A DNA stretch of 64,000 nt from Phascolarctobacterium sp. (lineage in GTDB: Bacteria; Bacillota; Negativicutes; Acidaminococcales; Acidaminococcaceae), in contig NZ_JAUNOQ010000009.1 of the NCBI RefSeq assembly GCF_030531065.1, positions 1 to 64,000 of the forward strand, written 5' to 3'. Each line of letters starts with the position of its first letter. Position 1 is the stretch's first letter. Positions 24,970 to 33,593 of this stretch are shown in pieces. The notes under the pieces were generated by a model that searched no databases, was not told the origin of the DNA, and worked only from the letters and a program-made list of their open reading frames with translations. A program made the position numbers and the translations under genes.

Positions 24970-25157
24970 AATAAAAAAGCAGTACCGCCGGTTACATCAA
25001 AACCTGTAACCGCACTTGGTACTGCTGAATTTCGCTTGCATTTGATAATTTGGGCGAAATAATCGCGGCGCGCTTGGAAAAGCTGCCGTTTACTGCTTTT
25101 TTAGTTGTCAAGGACTTTGTATGTTAAGTATAACAGGAATTTATCTTTTAGGCAAGA
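24970..25157 (-). promoter_or_regulatory. Promoter, terminator-ended leader and mini-ORF upstream of the Rpn gene
   Basis: On the minus strand TTGCCT and TATACT (17 bp apart, about 25130-25157) would start an RNA of about 145 nt. It ends in a two-step hairpin (AGCAGTACC..GGTACTGCT enclosing GGTTACA..TGTAACC) followed by TTTTTTATTTTG at 24970. Just beyond, AAAGGAGGTGAT precedes a five-codon frame, TTG to TAG (24948-24931, MSAGT). A separate extended -10 (TGCTATAAT, 24886) sits directly before the Rpn ribosome site. The leader has no T-box or riboswitch core that I recognise. This accounts for most of the 24873-25327 gap. Confidence 0.45.
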
Positions 25158-25187
25158 GCGCGTGCCCGCCAGCCGCAAAGAATTACA

Positions 25188-25226
25188 GCGAACATTCTTT
25201 TCCCATCGCGTTACGCGATAAGAATA
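25188..25226. repeat. Dispersed hairpin repeat, copy 2
   Basis: GCGAACATT, then ATTCTT..ATCGCG, loop TTA, CGCGAT..AAGAAT, matches the element at 20512 in its flank, core and position after a minus-strand gene. The outer arms are imperfect here. Confidence 0.55.
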
Positions 25227-25241
25227 ATGCTTGCGCTAAAC

Positions 25242-25278
25242 GAAAAAATACCGCCGTTCCGTTTCCAGAACGACGGTA
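25242..25278 (-). terminator. Terminator of the aminotransferase gene
   Basis: On the minus strand TACCG-CGTTC arms pair with GAACG-CGGTA across an 8-nt loop and are followed by TTTTTT. It is about 50 nt downstream of the stop. Confidence 0.75.
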
Positions 25279-25327
25279 AAATTTTATTTTGGCCAAGCCG
25301 TAAGCAAATTTTATTTTTGAGCGGCGC

Positions 25328-26506
25328 TTACATAGCTTCCTTAATAGCCTTAGCCATGCGCTGAATGCCCTCGACGATTCTGTCGTCCGGCATATTGGAA
25401 TAGTTAATGCGCATGCTGCGGTCGGTTTTTTGGTTGGGATAGAAAGCGTCGCCGATAACGCCGGCTACTTTCATTTCGATGCACTTGTCGAACACTTTGC
25501 GTGCGCTTACGCCTTCGGGGAAGGTCAGCCACAGGAACAGGCCGCCTTCGGGATGAGTCCATTCAGTGCCTGCGGGTAAGTATTTTTCCATAGATTCCAA
25601 AATCAAATCGCGGCGATGCTTGTACAAAGCGACGATTTCTTTAACGTGCTTATCCAAATCGTAAGCTTCCATGTAAGCGTCGGCTACGCCTTGGTCGAAG
25701 TTGGAGGTGTGCAGGTCGGCGCTTTGTTTAATTTTTACGAACTCGGTCAGCAGGCTGTGCTCGGCTGCAACCCAGCCAAGACGCAGGCCGGGGCAGAAAA
25801 TCTTGGAGAAAGTGCCCAGGAACATAACCAAGCCCTTGGTATCCATGGATTTCAACGACGGCAGAATTTCGCCCTCGTAGCGCAGCTCACCGTAGGGGTT
25901 ATCCTCTACTACCGGCAGGTTGTGCTTATTAACGACCTCCATAAATTTCTGGCGGCGCTCCAGGGACCAGGTACGGCCCGTCGGGTTTTGGAAGTCGGGG
26001 ATTACGTAAATAAATTTGCATTTGGGAGTCGTGGACAGAATTTTATCCAGCTCTTCGGGAATCAAGCCGCCGTTATCGGTAGGAACCTCGACAAATTTTG
26101 GCTGGTAAGCGTTGAAAGCGTTGAGCGCTCCCAGATAGGACGGGCTTTCGCACAGCACTACGTCGTCAGGGTCGAGGAACAGCTTGCCCACAAAGTCCAG
26201 GCATTGCTGGGAGCCGGTGGTGATCAAAATATCGTCCGGGTCCACTTGCGTATTATATTTATCGGCCATACGCTTAGCGATTTTAGCGCGCAGGGACGGA
26301 CGGCCTTCGGTGGTAGCGTATTGCAGCAGCTGGCGGCCTTCTTTCAGCACCAGGTCGTGCGACACTTTAGCGATTTCTTCTACCGGGAACAATTCGGGAG
26401 CGGGCAAGCCGCCTGCGAAAGAAATAATATCAGGTTTAGCTGTTAATTTCAGCAGCTCGCGGATTTCAGAAGCCTGCATCCGCTCCATACGTTTAGCGAA
26501 ATTCAT
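25328..26506 (-). CDS. PLP-dependent aminotransferase, fold type I (2-aminoadipate/aromatic-type)
   Basis: Class I/II aminotransferase of the MocR-like/LysN group (392 aa). Conserved blocks are ISFAGGLPAPELFP, TTGSQQCLDFVGK, PDFQNPTGR, and GTFSKIFCPGLRLGW with the PLP lysine. Such enzymes transaminate 2-aminoadipate, leucine or aromatic amino acids; the substrate cannot be fixed from sequence. ATG 26506 is chosen over GTG 26521 because GAGGGTG falls 5-6 nt before it. A promoter with 17-bp spacing lies at 26570-26598. Monocistronic. Confidence 0.9.
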   Translation of the reverse strand: MNFAKRMERMQASEIRELLKLTAKPDIISFAGGLPAPELFPVEEIAKVSHDLVLKEGRQLLQYATTEGRPSLRAKIAKRMADKYNTQVDPDDILITTGSQQCLDFVGKLFLDPDDVVLCESPSYLGALNAFNAYQPKFVEVPTDNGGLIPEELDKILSTTPKCKFIYVIPDFQNPTGRTWSLERRQKFMEVVNKHNLPVVEDNPYGELRYEGEILPSLKSMDTKGLVMFLGTFSKIFCPGLRLGWVAAEHSLLTEFVKIKQSADLHTSNFDQGVADAYMEAYDLDKHVKEIVALYKHRRDLILESMEKYLPAGTEWTHPEGGLFLWLTFPEGVSARKVFDKCIEMKVAGVIGDAFYPNQKTDRSMRINYSNMPDDRIVEGIQRMAKAIKEAM

Positions 26507-26569
26507 GTTTAACACCCTCACTTCAATGGTAAAATTCTCAAACGACGTTATATTTTTAACGTACTAAAT

Positions 26570-26598
26570 ATTTTAGCACTGCACAAAACAATGCACAA
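26570..26598 (-). promoter_or_regulatory. Promoter of the aminotransferase gene
   Basis: On the minus strand TTGTGC (26598-26593) and TAAAAT (26575-26570) are 17 bp apart. The -35 is embedded in the inverted repeat at 26592-26637. Confidence 0.55.
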
Positions 26599-26639
26599 GC
26601 AAAAATTACGGAGCCGTAAAATTTGCTTGTGCATATAAA
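26591..26639. terminator. Long inverted repeat, probable terminator of the C_GCAxxG gene
   Basis: ATGCACAAGCAAA and TTTGCTTGTGCAT (13 bp) enclose a second stem TTACGG/CCGTAA. It lies 20 nt after the stop of the Cys-rich protein gene and overlaps the next promoter. T-rich flanks are weak (TTGTTTTG). Confidence 0.5.
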
Positions 26640-26656
26640 TTTTCTTGTAACATTAT

Positions 26657-27100
26657 TTACGCTTTAAGCAGCGCCTTTTCTTCCAGATAAACCGCCAACA
26701 GCTGCGCCATTTTATTGACTAATTTCAAGCAGTTTTTCAAATGGTCGCGCGTGTTGAATTCGTAGGGCATCAAGTCGCCGCAGGCCGTGCTGCCGAACGC
26801 TTCCTTAAAGCGCTCGTGAAATTCCAGCGTCAGCGGATAAATCTCACCCAACGGTTTTTCGCTCGGATGATTACGCCCGGCCAGCGTACTGATAACCATG
26901 GTGCAGCCCGCCAGCGCGCCGCACAAATCGCGCGCGTGCCCAATGCCGCCGCCGAAGCCGCTGCACAGGCGAAAAGCGTTGTCGTCGATATCCACGCCCG
27001 CCTCCTTGCGGAAGGTTTCCACAATCGCCTCGCAGCAGTTGAAGCCGCTCTTAAAATTATTGCCTGCCGCCATACCCATTCTTTCGCTAAATTCGCTCAT
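26657..27100 (-). CDS. C_GCAxxG_C_C family (Cys-rich redox-type) protein
   Basis: Small cytoplasmic protein of 147 aa with the family cysteine pattern: FNCCEAI, then LCSGFGGGIGHARDLCGALAGC, and one Cys in the C-terminal half (STACGDL). Members of this family are linked to redox or metal chemistry, often near oxidoreductases, but have no settled function. ATG 27100 is preceded by GAGGAGG. It lies downstream of CoA-disulfide reductase but 190 bp away, so cotranscription is uncertain. Confidence 0.88.
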   Translation of the reverse strand: MSEFSERMGMAAGNNFKSGFNCCEAIVETFRKEAGVDIDDNAFRLCSGFGGGIGHARDLCGALAGCTMVISTLAGRNHPSEKPLGEIYPLTLEFHERFKEAFGSTACGDLMPYEFNTRDHLKNCLKLVNKMAQLLAVYLEEKALLKA

Positions 27101-27290
27101 GATGCTCCTCCTCTTTGTGATTCATATTTTATAAACCGAAATCCTGTTGCTAAGCCTAGTTATTACCACAGAGATTTTATCCGAAACTAGAATTTCCTCA
27201 AAAACCTGCATTATCTCTATTGACAAACTGCCTTAGCGGCGCAGTAATTTCATTTCGCTTGCTGTCCAGCGTCTTGGGCTGACCGCTTTT

Positions 27291-28988
27291 TTATTTTTGC
27301 CGCTGCGCGTCGCTTTCGGTGGCATAGGGCCAGCCGCTCATGCCGCCCTCCAAACTCTGAACGTTTTCATAGCCCTTCGCCCGCAGCATAACCTCCGCTT
27401 CGTAGCCGCGCAAATCGATTTGGCACGACGTAATAATACGCGTATCCCTGGGGCACAGCTCGCCGCAGTCCCGCACCTGGTCCAGCGGCACGTTGACGCG
27501 ATTGGGAATCCCCGCGATACGGTTGGCCGCCACCTCACCGGGAGTGCGCACGTCCACAAAAAGATAGTCGCCCCTGGCGCGCTCCGCTTCAAAATCTTTC
27601 GGATTGACGCCGCGCATCTGCCCCGTCATTTTGTTATGCAAAACATTAGCAGCCGTCGCCAAATTATCAATCGGTCCGTTAAACGGCGGCGCGTAAGCGA
27701 TATCAAAATTGGACAAATCCTCCAGCGTCGCGCCCATGGACAGCGCCGCGACCATCGTATCGATGCGCTTATCCGCATTAGCGCCCACCGCCTGCACGCC
27801 CAGCAAACGCTCCGTGCCTTCCTCCGCCAGCAGCTTAATTATCAAGCGCCCCGCTCCGGGCATATAGCCCAGGCGGTCGAAACCCGGAACCACCACGCTC
27901 TTGAATTTTATGCCGGCGGCCGCCGCGCTGCGTTCGTTCAAGCCCGTCGCGCCCGCATTGCAATTAAAAACGCGGCACACGCCCGTGCCCAAAACGCCGG
28001 GATACTTAACGCCGTCGCCGCAGATATTATCGGCAATCACGCGCCCGTGCTTATTGGCCGTGGAACCCATGGGCGCAAAAATTTTTGCGCCGCTGACGCG
28101 GTGAGTATTTTCCGCGCAGTCGCCGCCCGCGTAAATGCAGGGGTCGCTGGTCTGCAAATATTCGTTGACCGCAATGCAGCCCGTCGCGCCGATTGTCAAA
28201 CCCGCCGCGCGCGCCAGTTCCACGTTGGGACGCACGCCCACGGCCACGATAACGAGCTGCGCGGGAATTTCCCGCTTATCCGTTTGCACGCCGGTCACGA
28301 CGCCATCCGCCGCCGTAAAGCCCACGGTTTTTTCTTGCAAATATAATTGCAGGCCCGCCTTTTGCAGCGGTTTTAGCAAAAGGTCCGCCATTTCCTTATC
28401 CAAAAGCTGGGGCAGCACCCTGTCCTGCATTTCCACAACGCTGGTGCGCAAACCGCGGTGAACAAAGGCTTCCGCCAGCTCCATGCCGATAAAGCCCGCG
28501 CCGATAATTACCGCGTCCGTCACGCCGCGCTCTTTAATTTCTGCGTCCACCGCCTTGACGTCCCACGGGAACCAAAAGCTGTGAATACCAGCCGCGTCCG
28601 CGTTGGACAGCGGCAATTTTACCGGCGTCGCGCCCGTGCCCAAAACCAGCGCGTCGTAAGCCAGCGTTTTGCTGGCGCCGTTTTCCACGTAAGTCACGCA
28701 TTTACGCTCGCGGTCGATAGCCGTCACATTGCAGCCCGTGCGCGCGTCGATTCCCTTCACCTTGCGGAAATATTCCGCGTCGCGCTTCGCTCCCTGCGGC
28801 GTGTGGTCGAAGCTGTCGAAGCTTTGCACCTCGCCGCCGATAAAATAAGGAAAGCCGCAGGCGCCGTAGCTCAGCTCCGACCCCCGCTCCAGCACGATAA
28901 TTTCCGCATCCTTGTCGCGACGGCGCAGACGGGCGGCAGTTTTCATCCCCGTCGCCACGCCGCCGATAATTACCACGCGTTTACCCAT
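27291..28988 (-). CDS. CoA-disulfide reductase with C-terminal rhodanese domain
   Basis: FAD-dependent pyridine nucleotide-disulfide oxidoreductase of the CoA-disulfide reductase type fused to a rhodanese domain (565 aa). The FAD site is VVIIGGVATGMKTAARLRR, the single active cysteine is Cys44 in LSYGACGFPYFIGG, the NAD(P) site is AVIIGAGFIGMELAEAF, and YAGGDCAENT binds FAD. The rhodanese part (about 470-560) ends with the active-site loop ITSCQIDLRG. Relatives reduce CoA disulfide, CoA persulfide or polysulfide. ATG 28988 follows GAGGAGCG. Probable role: redox or persulfide balance. Confidence 0.9.
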   Translation of the reverse strand: MGKRVVIIGGVATGMKTAARLRRRDKDAEIIVLERGSELSYGACGFPYFIGGEVQSFDSFDHTPQGAKRDAEYFRKVKGIDARTGCNVTAIDRERKCVTYVENGASKTLAYDALVLGTGATPVKLPLSNADAAGIHSFWFPWDVKAVDAEIKERGVTDAVIIGAGFIGMELAEAFVHRGLRTSVVEMQDRVLPQLLDKEMADLLLKPLQKAGLQLYLQEKTVGFTAADGVVTGVQTDKREIPAQLVIVAVGVRPNVELARAAGLTIGATGCIAVNEYLQTSDPCIYAGGDCAENTHRVSGAKIFAPMGSTANKHGRVIADNICGDGVKYPGVLGTGVCRVFNCNAGATGLNERSAAAAGIKFKSVVVPGFDRLGYMPGAGRLIIKLLAEEGTERLLGVQAVGANADKRIDTMVAALSMGATLEDLSNFDIAYAPPFNGPIDNLATAANVLHNKMTGQMRGVNPKDFEAERARGDYLFVDVRTPGEVAANRIAGIPNRVNVPLDQVRDCGELCPRDTRIITSCQIDLRGYEAEVMLRAKGYENVQSLEGGMSGWPYATESDAQRQK

Positions 28989-29207
28989 AAAATCACGCTC
29001 CTCATATAAAATTGCCTTAACCGGCGTTATTTTTATTTATATAATTCGACACAGAAGCGTTTTTACCTTTTACCAAAACGCCCTAAAGCTAAAACTTACC
29101 TGGAAATAATAAACTCCCGCCGCGCCTTAGACATAGAAACGGCTATCGACAGTTTGCAAATAAAAATCTCAACAAGGACTTCGCAAGACAAAACGTATTG
29201 CGTAAAG

Positions 29208-29241
29208 CAAAAGCTCCGGACACGCGCAATGCCCGAAGCTT
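29208..29241 (-). terminator. Probable terminator downstream of the SUF operon
   Basis: AAGCTTCGGGC..GTCCGGAGCTT hairpin (one mismatch) followed by TTTGCTTT on the minus strand. The 28989-29398 gap otherwise holds one possible 29-codon frame (29288-29377) and no supported gene. Confidence 0.5.
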
Positions 29242-29287
29242 ATTTTGATTTCTTAAATATATTTTGCAATTAGCAAACGCCCTGCGC

Positions 29288-29377
29288 TCAAAGGTTTTTA
29301 TCGCCGACGTTTGCCAAAAAGTTCGCGCGGCTAAGCTGCTCGCGCTCCAAACTTTCCAAAGCCGCAATGATATTCAT
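29288..29377 (-). other. Short frame resembling the start of ribosomal protein L19
   Basis: A 29-codon ATG-to-TGA frame begins MNIIAALESLEREQL and ends NVGDKNL, recalling the L19 opening MNIIxALExEQL....VGD. It has no ribosome site and stops where L19 would continue. It may be a decayed fragment or chance. Confidence 0.2.
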
Positions 29378-29398
29378 AATCGCCAGCGTTTTAAAATT

Positions 29399-29833
29399 TT
29401 ATTTTTCTTCGTTATTCAGCATTTGCTCCAGCGTATGCCAGCCCAAAACCGCGCATTTCACGCGCGCCGGCATATGCGAAACGTCCTTTAAAGCGCTCGC
29501 TTCCTCCAGCTCGTCGATTTCCTCCTCGCTGGCCGTGCCCTTAATCATGCGCAGGAAAATATCCGCCAGGCGCAGAGCTTCCTCCTTCGGCTTGCCGATG
29601 ACCAAATCCAGCATCATGTCGGCGCTGGCCTGCGAAATCGCGCAGCCGCTGCCCACAAAGGCGCCGTCGGTCACTACCCCATCCGCAAGCTTCAGCTTCA
29701 TGGTAATATCGTCGCCGCAGGTCGGGTTATAGCCGCGCATTTCCATATCGGCGTCCGGCAGCTCGTGCTTATGCCCCGGATGCATATTATGGTCCAGTAA
29801 AATTTCATTATAAAAGCTTCTGTTATCTGCCAT
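29399..29833 (-). CDS. sufU: SUF iron-sulfur scaffold/sulfurtransferase SufU
   Basis: Zinc-dependent sulfur acceptor working with SufS in Gram-positive-type SUF assembly. The conserved cysteines are in NPTCGD (Cys39), GSGCAIS (Cys64) and RVKCAVLGW, and the SufU-specific insert (KGTASEEEIDELEEASAL) separates it from IscU. It is 144 aa with an ATG start overlapping the end of sufS by 11 nt. Last gene of the SUF operon. Confidence 0.94.
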   Translation of the reverse strand: MADNRSFYNEILLDHNMHPGHKHELPDADMEMRGYNPTCGDDITMKLKLADGVVTDGAFVGSGCAISQASADMMLDLVIGKPKEEALRLADIFLRMIKGTASEEEIDELEEASALKDVSHMPARVKCAVLGWHTLEQMLNNEEK

Positions 29834-31058
29834 AGCCCATTCTCTCCCTGATAGTTTTTAAGCTGTCCAGCAAACGCCGCACATCGGCCTCGTCGTTGTA
29901 AAAAGCCAGACTGACGCGAGCCGTCGCGCCCGTGCACAAATGGTCCAGCAGCGGCTGGGCGCAGTGGTTGCCGGCGCGGATATTCACGCCGTCCGCGTCC
30001 AAAATAGCGGCGATGTCATGGGGATGCACGCCGTCGATAGTAAAGGTGATGATGCCCTTATGTTCTTCAACATTCGGCGAACCGATAATGCGCACGCCCT
30101 CAATCTGACGCATACCCTCGAAGGCCAGCCTGGTCAGAGCTGCTTCGCGCGCTTCGATAATGTCAAAACCAATGCTGTTGATATAATCGATAGCCGCATG
30201 CAGACCGGCAGCCGCGCCGGCGTTGACCGTACCGGCTTCAAATTTATGCGGCAGCGGCGCGTACTCCTGACCGTCGCGGCTCACCATACTAATCATTTCG
30301 CCGCCGCTCAGGAAGGGAGGCATAGCGTCCAGCAATTTCTTTTTGCCGTATAAAACGCCGATACCCATGGGACCCATCATCTTATGGCCGCTGAAAGCCA
30401 AAAAGTCCGCGTCCAGCTTCTGCACGTCAATAGCCATATGGGGCGCGCTCTGGGCGGCGTCGATAACAGCCACCGCGCCCACCTTGTGCGCCAGCTCGAC
30501 GGCCTTTTCCACCGGGTTCAAGCGGCCCAGCACATTGGAAACCTGCGCCATTGCCACGATTTTAGTTTTTGCCGTAATCGCCTGCGCCAAAGCTTCGTCC
30601 GCGATGCTGCCGTCGGCGGCGCACTCGATATATTTCAGCGTCGCGCCCGTTTGCGCGGCCGCCATGCGCCAGGGCAGCATATTGCTGTGATGCTCCATAA
30701 TCGTCGTCACGATTTCGTCGCCCGGCTGCAAATTATGCAACGCGTAGCTGTACGCCACCAGGTTCAGGCTCTCCGTCGTATTGCGGGTGAAAATAATTTC
30801 TTCAAAATGCTTGGCGTTAATAAATTTCTGCACGGCTGTGCGGGCGTCCTCGTAAGCGTCCGTCGCCTCCATGGCCAGCTGGTACAGTCCGCGCAAGGGA
30901 TTAGCGTTATGCTTTAAATAAAAATCGCGCTCGGCTTCGATTACGCACAGGGGACGCTGCGCCGTAGCCGCGTTATCCAGATAGGCCACGTCCATATTTG
31001 CCAGCAGCGGAAAATCTTTTTTATAATCGTAAGCAAGTAAGTCCTTATCACTGACCAT
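29823..31058 (-). CDS. sufS: Cysteine desulfurase SufS
   Basis: PLP group II cysteine desulfurase that releases sulfur from cysteine as a persulfide for Fe-S cluster assembly. The PLP lysine is in AFSGHKMMGPMGIG, and the catalytic cysteine in RAGNHCAQPLL. ATG 31058 has AAGGAG at 9 nt; a TTG six nt upstream is too close to it. The start overlaps the end of sufD by 11 nt. 411 aa is normal. Confidence 0.95.
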   Translation of the reverse strand: MVSDKDLLAYDYKKDFPLLANMDVAYLDNAATAQRPLCVIEAERDFYLKHNANPLRGLYQLAMEATDAYEDARTAVQKFINAKHFEEIIFTRNTTESLNLVAYSYALHNLQPGDEIVTTIMEHHSNMLPWRMAAAQTGATLKYIECAADGSIADEALAQAITAKTKIVAMAQVSNVLGRLNPVEKAVELAHKVGAVAVIDAAQSAPHMAIDVQKLDADFLAFSGHKMMGPMGIGVLYGKKKLLDAMPPFLSGGEMISMVSRDGQEYAPLPHKFEAGTVNAGAAAGLHAAIDYINSIGFDIIEAREAALTRLAFEGMRQIEGVRIIGSPNVEEHKGIITFTIDGVHPHDIAAILDADGVNIRAGNHCAQPLLDHLCTGATARVSLAFYNDEADVRRLLDSLKTIRERMGYGR

Positions 31059-32154
31059 CAGCAATTACTCCTTCCAAATAGCGTTCCACCAGCTGCACCG
31101 TATCCTCGTCGCCGATTTTGCGGCACAGGGCTTCAATTTTGGCCTTCGCCATCATATCTATAGCGTCCTGCTCGCTGAAGCCGCGGCTGCACAAATAGAA
31201 CAGCAAATCCTCGTCCAGCTTGCCGATGCTGGCCCCGTGATTGCCCTGCACATCCTCCTCGCTACACAAAATCAGCGGAACGGACTGGTTCACCACATCG
31301 TCGCTGAGCAACAGCACCGTTTCCTTCTCGTCGCCGACAGCTCCGGCGCAGCCGTTTTTAAAATCGATAGTGCCGCGATAAATTTTACAAGCGCCGCTTT
31401 GCAGCACGCCGTCGGCAGTCATGTCGCAAACGGTATTCTTACCATAATGATTAGCGATAAAATTCATATCGATGCGCTGGCCGCGGCGTCCGTAATAGCC
31501 TGCCGCCGCCTCAAAGCTGCTGCCCTCGCCGGTCAGCTCCGTGCGCACGCCGTTGTACGCCTTGCTGCCGCCCAGCTGCAGCTGCAAAATTTCCAGCCGT
31601 GCGCCGTCGCCCAGCTCGCTGCCCACATCGTTCAAATGCACAAAGCCGCCGCCCAAAAGCTGCACCTGCACCAGCTTGACCTTCGCCCCCGCAGCGGCGT
31701 GAATCTTAGTCTGCACAGCGGCGGTTCCGGCTGCGGCAGCCGTAGAAATATAAGTCATCAGCACGGTTACGTCGCTGCCCTCTTTAGCTTCGATTTGCAG
31801 ACGGTTATAGCAACGCTGCCCATCGCCGTAGCGCAAGGTTATGGCGGCAACGCTCTTGCCGGCGTCCGCCGTCAGCCGCAGCGTGCGGCCCGCGCCCAAA
31901 AGCTCCATATCCTGGCCCATGCCCGTGGGTATCTTATTAAAATCAACGCTGTGCACCGGACAACCGGCCGCAGTAGCGCAGCCGCAGCAGGCCGAACCGG
32001 CGCCGTTTTTATTTAAGCATACGCTGCCCTGCAAAGCAACCCTGGGTTCGCACACGTCGGCGCAGGGAGCCAGCTCCAGCCTGCTGTCGTTCATCCGCAA
32101 ACGATTCCAGGTGGGCGCGGGCAGTTTATTAACAATCAAATCTATATTTTTCAT
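31048..32154 (-). CDS. sufD: Fe-S cluster assembly protein SufD, with an unusual Cys-rich N-terminus
   Basis: Beta-helical partner of SufB in the SufBC(D) scaffold. The C-terminal part is typical (GASIGKLDEDLLFYLCSRG.. AKIEAL). The N-terminal region is odd: seven cysteines fall between residues 31 and 65 (31, 35, 46, 56, 57, 59, 65), including CADVC and CCGC, which ordinary SufD proteins lack as far as I know. 368 aa; ATG 32154 follows GGGAGAG and is 14 nt after sufB. The extra cysteines may bind a metal or cluster. Confidence 0.9.
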   Translation of the reverse strand: MKNIDLIVNKLPAPTWNRLRMNDSRLELAPCADVCEPRVALQGSVCLNKNGAGSACCGCATAAGCPVHSVDFNKIPTGMGQDMELLGAGRTLRLTADAGKSVAAITLRYGDGQRCYNRLQIEAKEGSDVTVLMTYISTAAAAGTAAVQTKIHAAAGAKVKLVQVQLLGGGFVHLNDVGSELGDGARLEILQLQLGGSKAYNGVRTELTGEGSSFEAAAGYYGRRGQRIDMNFIANHYGKNTVCDMTADGVLQSGACKIYRGTIDFKNGCAGAVGDEKETVLLLSDDVVNQSVPLILCSEEDVQGNHGASIGKLDEDLLFYLCSRGFSEQDAIDMMAKAKIEALCRKIGDEDTVQLVERYLEGVIADGQ

Positions 32155-32167
32155 AATAAAACTCTCC

Positions 32168-33574
32168 CTAACCTATGCTTCCCTGCATTTCTAAACGAAT
32201 TAAATTATTCATCTCCACCGCATATTCCAGCGGCAGCTCCTTCGATACGTTATCGGCAAAGCCGCTGACAATCATCGCCTTGGCTTCGTCCTCGCTGATG
32301 CCGCGGCTCATTAAATAAAATACGGCGTCGTCGCTGATGCGGCCAATCTTGGCTTCGTGGCCGATATCCGCCTCCGACGTGCGCACGTCGATAGCGGGAA
32401 TGGTATCGGAACGAGAAATATTATCCAGCATCAGGCTCTGGCAGGACACCGACGACTTGGCGTGCTTGGCCTTATTCGTTACCACCACGCTGCTGCGGAA
32501 AGTGCTGACGCCGCCGCTCTTGGAAATGGAACGGGTATTGACCAGGCTAGTCGTATGCGGCGCGTTGTGCACCACCTTACAGCCCGTATCCAGATTCTGG
32601 TCGCGCCCGGCAAAGGTTACGCCCGTAAATTCGCTGTGAGCGCCGTCGCCGTTCAGCACGCTCATGGGATACAAATAAGAAACGTGCGAACCAAAAGAGC
32701 CGGACACCCACTCGATAGTGCCGCCCTCCGCCACCAGCGCCCGCTTCGTATTCAGGTTATACATATTCTTGGACCAATTTTCAATCGTACTGTAGCGCAA
32801 CTTGGCGTTTTTGGCGATAAACAGCTCCACGCAGCCCGCGTGCAGATTGGCCACATTATATTTCGGCGCGCTGCAGCCCTCGATAAAATGCAAATCAGCG
32901 CCCTCGTCCACAATAATCAGCGTATGCTCAAACTGGCCCGCGCCCTTGGCGTTTAAACGGAAATAAGATTGCAGCGGAATCGCCACGCTCACTCCCTTGG
33001 GCACATATACAAAGGAACCGCCGGACCAAACCGCGCCGTGCAGCGCCGCAAACTTATGGTCCGTCGGCGGCACCAGCTTCATAAAATGCTCGCGCACCAT
33101 GTCGGCGTAAGGCCCGTTCAACGCGCTTTCCATATCCGTATAAACTACGCCCTGTTCCTCCACCTCGCGGCGCACATTGTGGTACACCAGCTCGCTGTCG
33201 TACTGAGCGCCCACGCCAGCCAGGCTGGTCTGCTCCGCCTGCGGAATGCCCAAGCGTTCAAACGTATCCTTAATATCTTCGGGAACGTCCTCCCACTTGC
33301 CCTGCATTTTCGTATTGGGGCGCACATAGGTAACGATATTATCCATATTCAGCCCTTCGATGGACGGTCCCCACTGAGGCATAACCATGCTGTTATAAAT
33401 TTCCAGGGATTTCAGGCGAAACTCGCGCATCCATTCCGGGTCGTGCTTCTCGCGAGAAATCTGCTCCACAATCTCGCGGGTCAGGCCCTCCTGAATACGG
33501 TAAGCATCCTTGTCCTCGTTGCGGAAGTCGTACAGGCTTCTGTCTATATCTTCAACGTAAGTTTTTTCTTCCAT
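32168..33574 (-). CDS. sufB: Fe-S cluster assembly protein SufB
   Basis: Core scaffold of the SUF system (468 aa), a beta-helix on which clusters are built. Typical blocks: WGPSIEGLNMDNIVTYVRP, GVGAQYDSE, SYFRLNAKGAGQFEHTLI, and CVELFIAKNAKLRYSTIENWS. ATG 33574 is preceded by GGAG at 7 nt. It follows sufC by 20 nt and precedes sufD. Confidence 0.95.
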   Translation of the reverse strand: MEEKTYVEDIDRSLYDFRNEDKDAYRIQEGLTREIVEQISREKHDPEWMREFRLKSLEIYNSMVMPQWGPSIEGLNMDNIVTYVRPNTKMQGKWEDVPEDIKDTFERLGIPQAEQTSLAGVGAQYDSELVYHNVRREVEEQGVVYTDMESALNGPYADMVREHFMKLVPPTDHKFAALHGAVWSGGSFVYVPKGVSVAIPLQSYFRLNAKGAGQFEHTLIIVDEGADLHFIEGCSAPKYNVANLHAGCVELFIAKNAKLRYSTIENWSKNMYNLNTKRALVAEGGTIEWVSGSFGSHVSYLYPMSVLNGDGAHSEFTGVTFAGRDQNLDTGCKVVHNAPHTTSLVNTRSISKSGGVSTFRSSVVVTNKAKHAKSSVSCQSLMLDNISRSDTIPAIDVRTSEADIGHEAKIGRISDDAVFYLMSRGISEDEAKAMIVSGFADNVSKELPLEYAVEMNNLIRLEMQGSIG

Positions 33575-33593
33575 ATTTCACTCCATCATCGAC

